Shown one piece after another: positions 60,123 through 64,000 of a DNA stretch of 64,000 bases (the stretch's first letter is position 1; every line of letters starts with the position of its first letter). This DNA comes from Beta vulgaris subsp. vulgaris. Lineage: Eukaryota > Streptophyta > Magnoliopsida > Caryophyllales > Amaranthaceae. The stretch is taken from the NCBI RefSeq assembly GCF_026745355.1, contig NC_079208.1:17321260-17385259 (forward strand), in the 5' to 3' direction. A model generated the notes under the pieces. That model was not told the origin of the DNA. It was given only the letters and a program-made list of their open reading frames with translations, and did not search any database. A program made the translations under genes and the position numbers.

Positions 60123-60683
60123 CTTTTTTCCACTAGTGTTTCTAAATAGCAACATAATGAAAATATGATGTCATCTATCAACAAATCATAAAATTAATTG
60201 TTTCTAATGTGATCAACGAATGAAATATTGGTTTTGGTAATTTGTTGCTAAATGGAAACATATTGGAAATATGATGCCATCTAGTAACAGTTATAAAATT
60301 AATTGTTCCTAATGTCAACAGAGCCACAATTGGTTGTCGTAATTTGTTGCTAAATGACAACAAATCGCAAATATGATGCCATCTAGAAACAAATAGTAAA
60401 ATTAATTGTTTCTAATGACAACAAAACAAATATTTGTTGTCGTAGTTTGTTGTTATATGACAACAAATTGAAAATACGATGCTATCTAGCAACAAATAGT
60501 AAAACAACTAGTTTCCAATAGCAACAAATCAAAAATATGTTGCTTTTATTTGTTGAAAAATTAGAGTAAAAAACGTCACTTTATAATAGGTAACAAAAAA
60601 ATAATATATGTTGCTATCTATCAACAATTCAAATTTTTGTTGCCATAATTTGTTTCTATAATGCTCTAATTTTTATAGTGATC

Positions 60684-61944
60684 TTCACTTGAAGTTTTCT
60701 CTCTTTAACTATTTCACTCAAATCTTTCTCTCTTACAGAACTTCACTCAAAATCCCCTTTACCCCAAAACCAAAATACAATAATCAATAAACTTAGTGGA
60801 ATTAGAGTAAGAAGGCAAAGAACAAATGGCTTTTATGAGAGAATGAAGGCATTGACACTTTACTTAGTTAAACTTACTAAATCACTTGGTCAGACACAAA
60901 TTAGAATTTAATTGAACATTAGTATTTATAGCACTAGTTACTTAGAACGTGGGATTAAAACATGAGTTTAACTATTTCACTCAAATCTTTCTCTCTTACA
61001 GAACTTCACTCAAAATCCCCTTTACCCCAAAACCAAAATACAATAATCAATAAACTTAGTGGAATTAGAGTAAGAAGGCAAAGAACAAATGGCTTTTATG
61101 AGAAAATGAAGGCATTGACACTTTACTTAGTTAAACTTACTAAATCACTTGGTCAGACACAAATTAGAATTTAATTGAACATTAGTATTTATAGCACTAG
61201 TTACTTAGAACGTGGGATTAAAACATGAGTTAGTGGTAAAAATATTATCCATGATGTTTCTTAATAGAGGAACACGTTCCTTTTTTACACCCTTGATCTT
61301 TGTTAAACGTGGGTAATGGAAAGCAGTAAATGAAAATTTTGATTTAAAAAATATTTTAATTAATAAAAATGAAATAAAATCCTTTTACCATAATTTTATC
61401 TTAAAAAAATAATTTCCTTAAAATTGAAAAGGATTTTTGTTATCTTATAAAAATAAATCTTTTACTTAAAAGGAATTTCCTTAAAATCAGACTTTTACTA
61501 ATTAAAGAACGGTTACCTATCATCTATGCATAAAACATTCAAGCGTCATATTTTAACCGTTGTACTGCTTCAACCTTTATCTAGTTCCTTTTAAAAGTTA
61601 GTTCCTTTAACTTAATATGACAATGCAAGTTCGTGTGTTCCTCACAAAGGAACATACACTTATTCTCTTTTTAAATTGCCACAGTTCCTTACCAATTCTT
61701 ACTCATTCCTTTACATTGGAACTTAGAAACATAAAGTCTGGCTTTGGTCTTCTTTCGCCATCACTTCTCCAGTACCAATTCCTTGAGCATCTTCACTTAG
61801 TCTTCAAAACAAACTCGATTTCTTCTTTGACTTAGTATTCTCTCTTCTCCTTTCATTAATACCTTGTAAAATTTATTCACTTAACAGCTTGTTAGTTCAA
61901 TATTTAGTTTGTATCTTTGTCATCATCAAAACCAGGGTTCAACA
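60684..61944 (-). repeat. Copia LTR, right segment, with tandem duplication
   Basis: Continues the LTR after the CACTA insertion and ends GGGTTCAACA. Contains a 263-bp direct duplication, 60704-60966 and 60967-61229, with a single visible difference (GAGAGAATG versus GAGAAAATG). Many 'ttccttt' and 'ggaac' words are typical of this LTR type. Confidence 0.8.
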
Positions 61945-63117
61945 ATTATCATTAAGGCAATTGCGATTCAAAGGCAAAATTATGCAAGGTTTAGTTTTCC
62001 TTTAAAATACTCGAGTCCTCTCTCGAATGGTACTCAAGAATAATCGCTTAATTAATTAATTAAATCCTCTCTCGAATAGTCTTTAGTCAATTGATTAAGA
62101 GATCCAATAAGTACGAAAAACCCCTAATAAAATGATCTAGGGTAAACATGATTGATGGAAAATTAATATAATAGGAATAATCAATTATGAATATATAAAC
62201 TATAAGATTTATAACTTTGAAGGAATAGAGAATAACAATGAAAATAATGAAGAAAAAATAAAAACTTCCAATCAAATTAATCAAAGGTACCTTGAAGATG
62301 TAGAAATCAACAAACTTTTAATATAAAAATTCAAACAAAGCTTCAATATGTTTATTTCTAAGAGAAACCCTAATAAACTCTCTAATAATGTCTAGGAATA
62401 AAGCATAGTTAAAGAATAAAACATTCATACTAATTAGATACCTTTCAATTTTTAACGGAACATAAATGTCGCAGGTGCACCGCACAAACAGGTGCGAGAG
62501 CACCAAACACACTGATCTCGAAGTGTAAAAATCCGTCGAAAGGTATGGGCGCACCTTAGTAAGTGGTGCTAGCGCACAAATTATTCTGCTTTGGTCGGAC
62601 AGTTTAACTTAAAACGCGCATAACTCGTTCGTTTTAGATCCAAATTAAGCTTAGGATTAGTTGTTGGAAAGCTATCATCGAAACGAACTTTCAACTCCTA
62701 CTAGAATTAGTTTCACTCGATATGTGGTTTGGAAGTTATTTCCATTTGAATTTCCCCATATAAGATTTTTTATCGTACTATGTGCTCCTTTGTGCGAGCG
62801 GACATGGGTAATGGTGCGAGCGCCACCATTCCTTAACGTGTGCTCTAAATTCATCGCGTCCCTTGCCGACTTCACAACTCATAGCTGTGTTAGATAGTCC
62901 TATTCTATATTAAGAACATGACAAAATAGGGTAAAATAAATACTAGAAATTCGGTCAAAAATAATGACTGAAAATCTAACAAAATATCACTACGATCAAG
63001 AATGATTAAGTGAATGGAATTAAAGGGGAGAAAGAGAAGAAAGAGGGAAAAAAGGGAGACATAAGATCAAAATGAGCTAAAAAGGGTCCATAAAGTGCAT
63101 TAGAATCGCACTTATCA
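61945..63117 (-). repeat. Solo LTR, right segment
   Basis: From the Copia insertion to CACTTATCA. No coding. Contains GGTGCGAGCGCC-type words. The minus strand start is TGATAAGTGCGATTCTAATG. Confidence 0.75.
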
Positions 63118-63122
63118 GGCAA

Positions 63123-63510
63123 TGAGAGGTGCTGGGCCAAACGATATAACTGATCTAATTTGGGCCCTAACCGGATTAGTTCTTGTGTGTCAGATGGATT
63201 TATGTCCATTAGTGAAAAACACACACACACAACATTCTTTGCCCTCGGTCAAACACCAAACAAAAATCTTAATCCCCAATGATTTTTGCCTCAAGCACAA
63301 ACACAAACTCCCATTCAAATTTCTTTCCAGAAATGGACTCCACATAACGACTCGGCCCAACAACCCATGTCGATGAGATGAAAGCCTAGTCAGTGTGTCC
63401 TTCTTTGCAGGCTATGCCATCTTCCCTGAACCCTCTTATTCTATTGAGTCGATAACAACTTAGCAATGATGTAGGTCGTGGTATGTGGACCAAATTTCCT
63501 TTAGTTCAAT
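63123..63510. other. Flank of the nest, no gene seen
   Basis: Continues the insertion-site flank (TGAGAGGTGCTGGGCC). (CA)n at 63220-63231. Confidence 0.45.
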
Positions 63511-63514
63511 TTCG

Positions 63515-63889
63515 GGACTTTGTGACTCATTTGGTCTATGCAGAAACTCCATCTCTTTCTACTCAGTCTCCACATTCTCCTTTAGGTACTCCTTATCCTC
63601 TAACACACTATATAAATTAAGAATTTTTTAAATAAATGATCATAAGTATATTGCAGCTATTATTCAGGTAATGATCCCCGGTCTTTTAAGGAGGCCATGA
63701 AAGATGATGGCTGAAAAGCAACCACTCAAGAGGAGATGCATGCCTTGCAAGACAATGGTACGTGGACCCTATAGTCACTTCCACTTGAAAACATGCCTGA
63801 GTAGTCAGTGGGTCAACTTGACCAAATATTTATCCAATGGAGATGCTGAGCGGCTTAAGTCGCACTTGGTTGTTTTAGATAATCATTAA
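63515..63889 (+). pseudogene. Copia RT fragment, highly decayed
   Basis: Traces of the N-terminal RVT_2 region: NDHKYIAAIIQ, then NDPRSFKEAMKDDG, a TGA where Trp is usual, TTQEEMHALQDNGTWTL, a TAG, and after a frameshift NGDAERLKSHLVVLDNH. This follows the order FKEA..., EEMxALxxNxTW..., DGxxERxKARLVxxG of Copia RT. Several stops. Extends toward the window end only as non-coding sequence. Confidence 0.7.
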
Positions 63890-64000
63890 TAAGCATGTAT
63901 TATAATTGAAATGGAACTTTTCCCTTAGTTGCAAAGATGACCAGTGTTTGTGCTTTTCTTGTTTTATTGCTTTCAAGAATTAGGGGTGTCATCAAATAGA
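63890..64000. other. Window end, no gene seen
   Basis: AT-rich, nothing recognised. Confidence 0.5.

Larger units (their letters stand above)
48272..60138 (+). mobile_element. Inner CACTA (En/Spm-type) transposon, 11.9 kb, with both genes
   Basis: TIRs CACTAGAGGAAAAAAGCAG and (inverted) CACTAGTGGAAAAAAGCAG, one mismatch in 19, with TTT on each side (48269-48271 and 60139-60141). Order: left subterminal array, C-rich and hairpin leader, tnp2, 170-bp array, C-strand minisatellite, Transposase_24/Ulp1 gene with a second 170-bp array in an intron, right subterminal array. Both genes are on the plus strand. End preservation and the nature of the frame breaks suggest it is young. Confidence 0.93.
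47748..60680. mobile_element. Outer CACTA element, non-autonomous (~1.06 kb), split
   Basis: Ends CACTACAAAAAT (47748) and ATTTTTATAGTG (60680), flanked by the 3-bp duplication ATC (47745-47747 and 60681-60683). Halves 47748-48271 and 60139-60680. Both halves are rich in subterminal 'tttgttgctaa', 'gcaacaaat' and 'gatgccatctag' words in both directions. No coding. It inserted in the Copia LTR and was later split by a second CACTA. Confidence 0.9.
43044..61944 (-). mobile_element. SIRE-type Copia retrotransposon, deleted at its 3' side
   Basis: The right LTR (47446-47747 plus 60681-61944, holding the CACTA elements) ends GGTTTTGATGATGACAAAG-type sequence with terminal ...GGTTCAACA, the characteristic end of SIRE/Maximus Copia LTRs. 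A primer-binding-like TTGGTATTAGAACTAG lies at 47429-47444 (compare initiator-Met TGGTATCAGAG). gag and pol run minus from 47380. On the left only about 13 bp of LTR (TGTTATTTCACTA) directly abut truncated pol, so the RNase H region and most of the other LTR are lost. Flanking 5-mers (ACAAT and ATTAT) do not match cleanly. Confidence 0.8.
42736..63117 (-). mobile_element. Solo Ty3-type LTR, interrupted by a 4-layer nest
   Basis: Outer ends TGATAAAAGG (42736) and CACTTATCA (63117), with the 5-bp duplication GGCAA at 42731-42735 and 63118-63122. Only LTR-like sequence remains (42736-43043 plus 61945-63117, about 1.5 kb). No internal region flanks it, so this is a solo LTR left by recombination. 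On the minus strand it begins TGATAAGTGCGATTCTAATG. It is split by the Copia element at 43044-61944. Confidence 0.82.

Noticed and set aside
43044..61949. A clean 5-bp target duplication for the Copia element
   Set aside because: Flanking bases ACAAT and ATTAT agree at only three of five positions. I do not claim a duplication.

Overview
This is a stretch of flowering-plant (probably eudicot) nuclear DNA. It holds one ordinary host gene with plant-type GT-AG introns, and most of the remainder is transposable elements, many nested in one another. MITE, TRIM-like and satellite-like repeats, and Ty3, Copia, LINE, hAT, CACTA and MULE elements, all have plant-type ends. I could not fix the species from sequence alone.

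Layout. (1) 1-13.7 kb: an old Tat/Ogre-type Ty3 retrotransposon (tandem-repeat leader plus degenerate gag) is split by a complete-looking 10.9-kb Tat-lineage element at 1119-12048. That element has matching LTRs and a 5-bp target duplication. It codes gag-protease-RT-RNase H-archaeal-type RNase H on the minus strand and a separate gene on the plus strand behind its own TATA box, but its integrase core is deleted. (2) 13.7-15.5 kb: AT-rich DNA with a MITE and a foldback element. (3) 16253-25467, minus strand: the host gene, a four-exon TRICHOME BIREFRINGENCE-LIKE (TBL) O-acetyltransferase predicted at 440 residues. It has intact catalytic motifs and a 5.5-kb third intron carrying a tandem duplication. 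(4) 26-35.4 kb: three hAT-type non-autonomous elements (two inside a decayed L1-type LINE, which itself sits in a Harbinger-like MITE) and one further MITE. (5) 35.4-42.7 kb: a partial LTR element, a Stowaway MITE, and a MULE-like element that landed in a (TAA)n microsatellite and itself received a truncated LINE. (6) 42736-63117: a five-layer nest. A solo Ty3-type LTR contains a SIRE-type Copia element, whose LTR contains a ~1-kb non-autonomous CACTA. That contains an 11.9-kb CACTA with both its genes, one intron of which contains a Stowaway MITE. (7) The right edge holds a decayed Copia RT fragment.

The most interesting object is the inner CACTA transposon (48272-60138). It has near-perfect TIRs, a 3-bp target duplication, and subterminal arrays of GGGCTGCGC hairpins. 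Its tnp2 leader contains a ~220-nt imperfect hairpin rich in G-U-compatible changes. Two separate arrays of one 170-bp hairpin-bearing unit and a ~670-bp almost pure C-strand minisatellite complete it. Its genes encode a TNP2 transposase and a Transposase_24/Ulp1-protease protein. Nearly all their reading-frame breaks are one-base deletions in homopolymers, and correcting them makes the exon phases agree, so the element may be more intact than it looks.

All coordinates and motifs were read by eye; no alignment, folding or database search was run.
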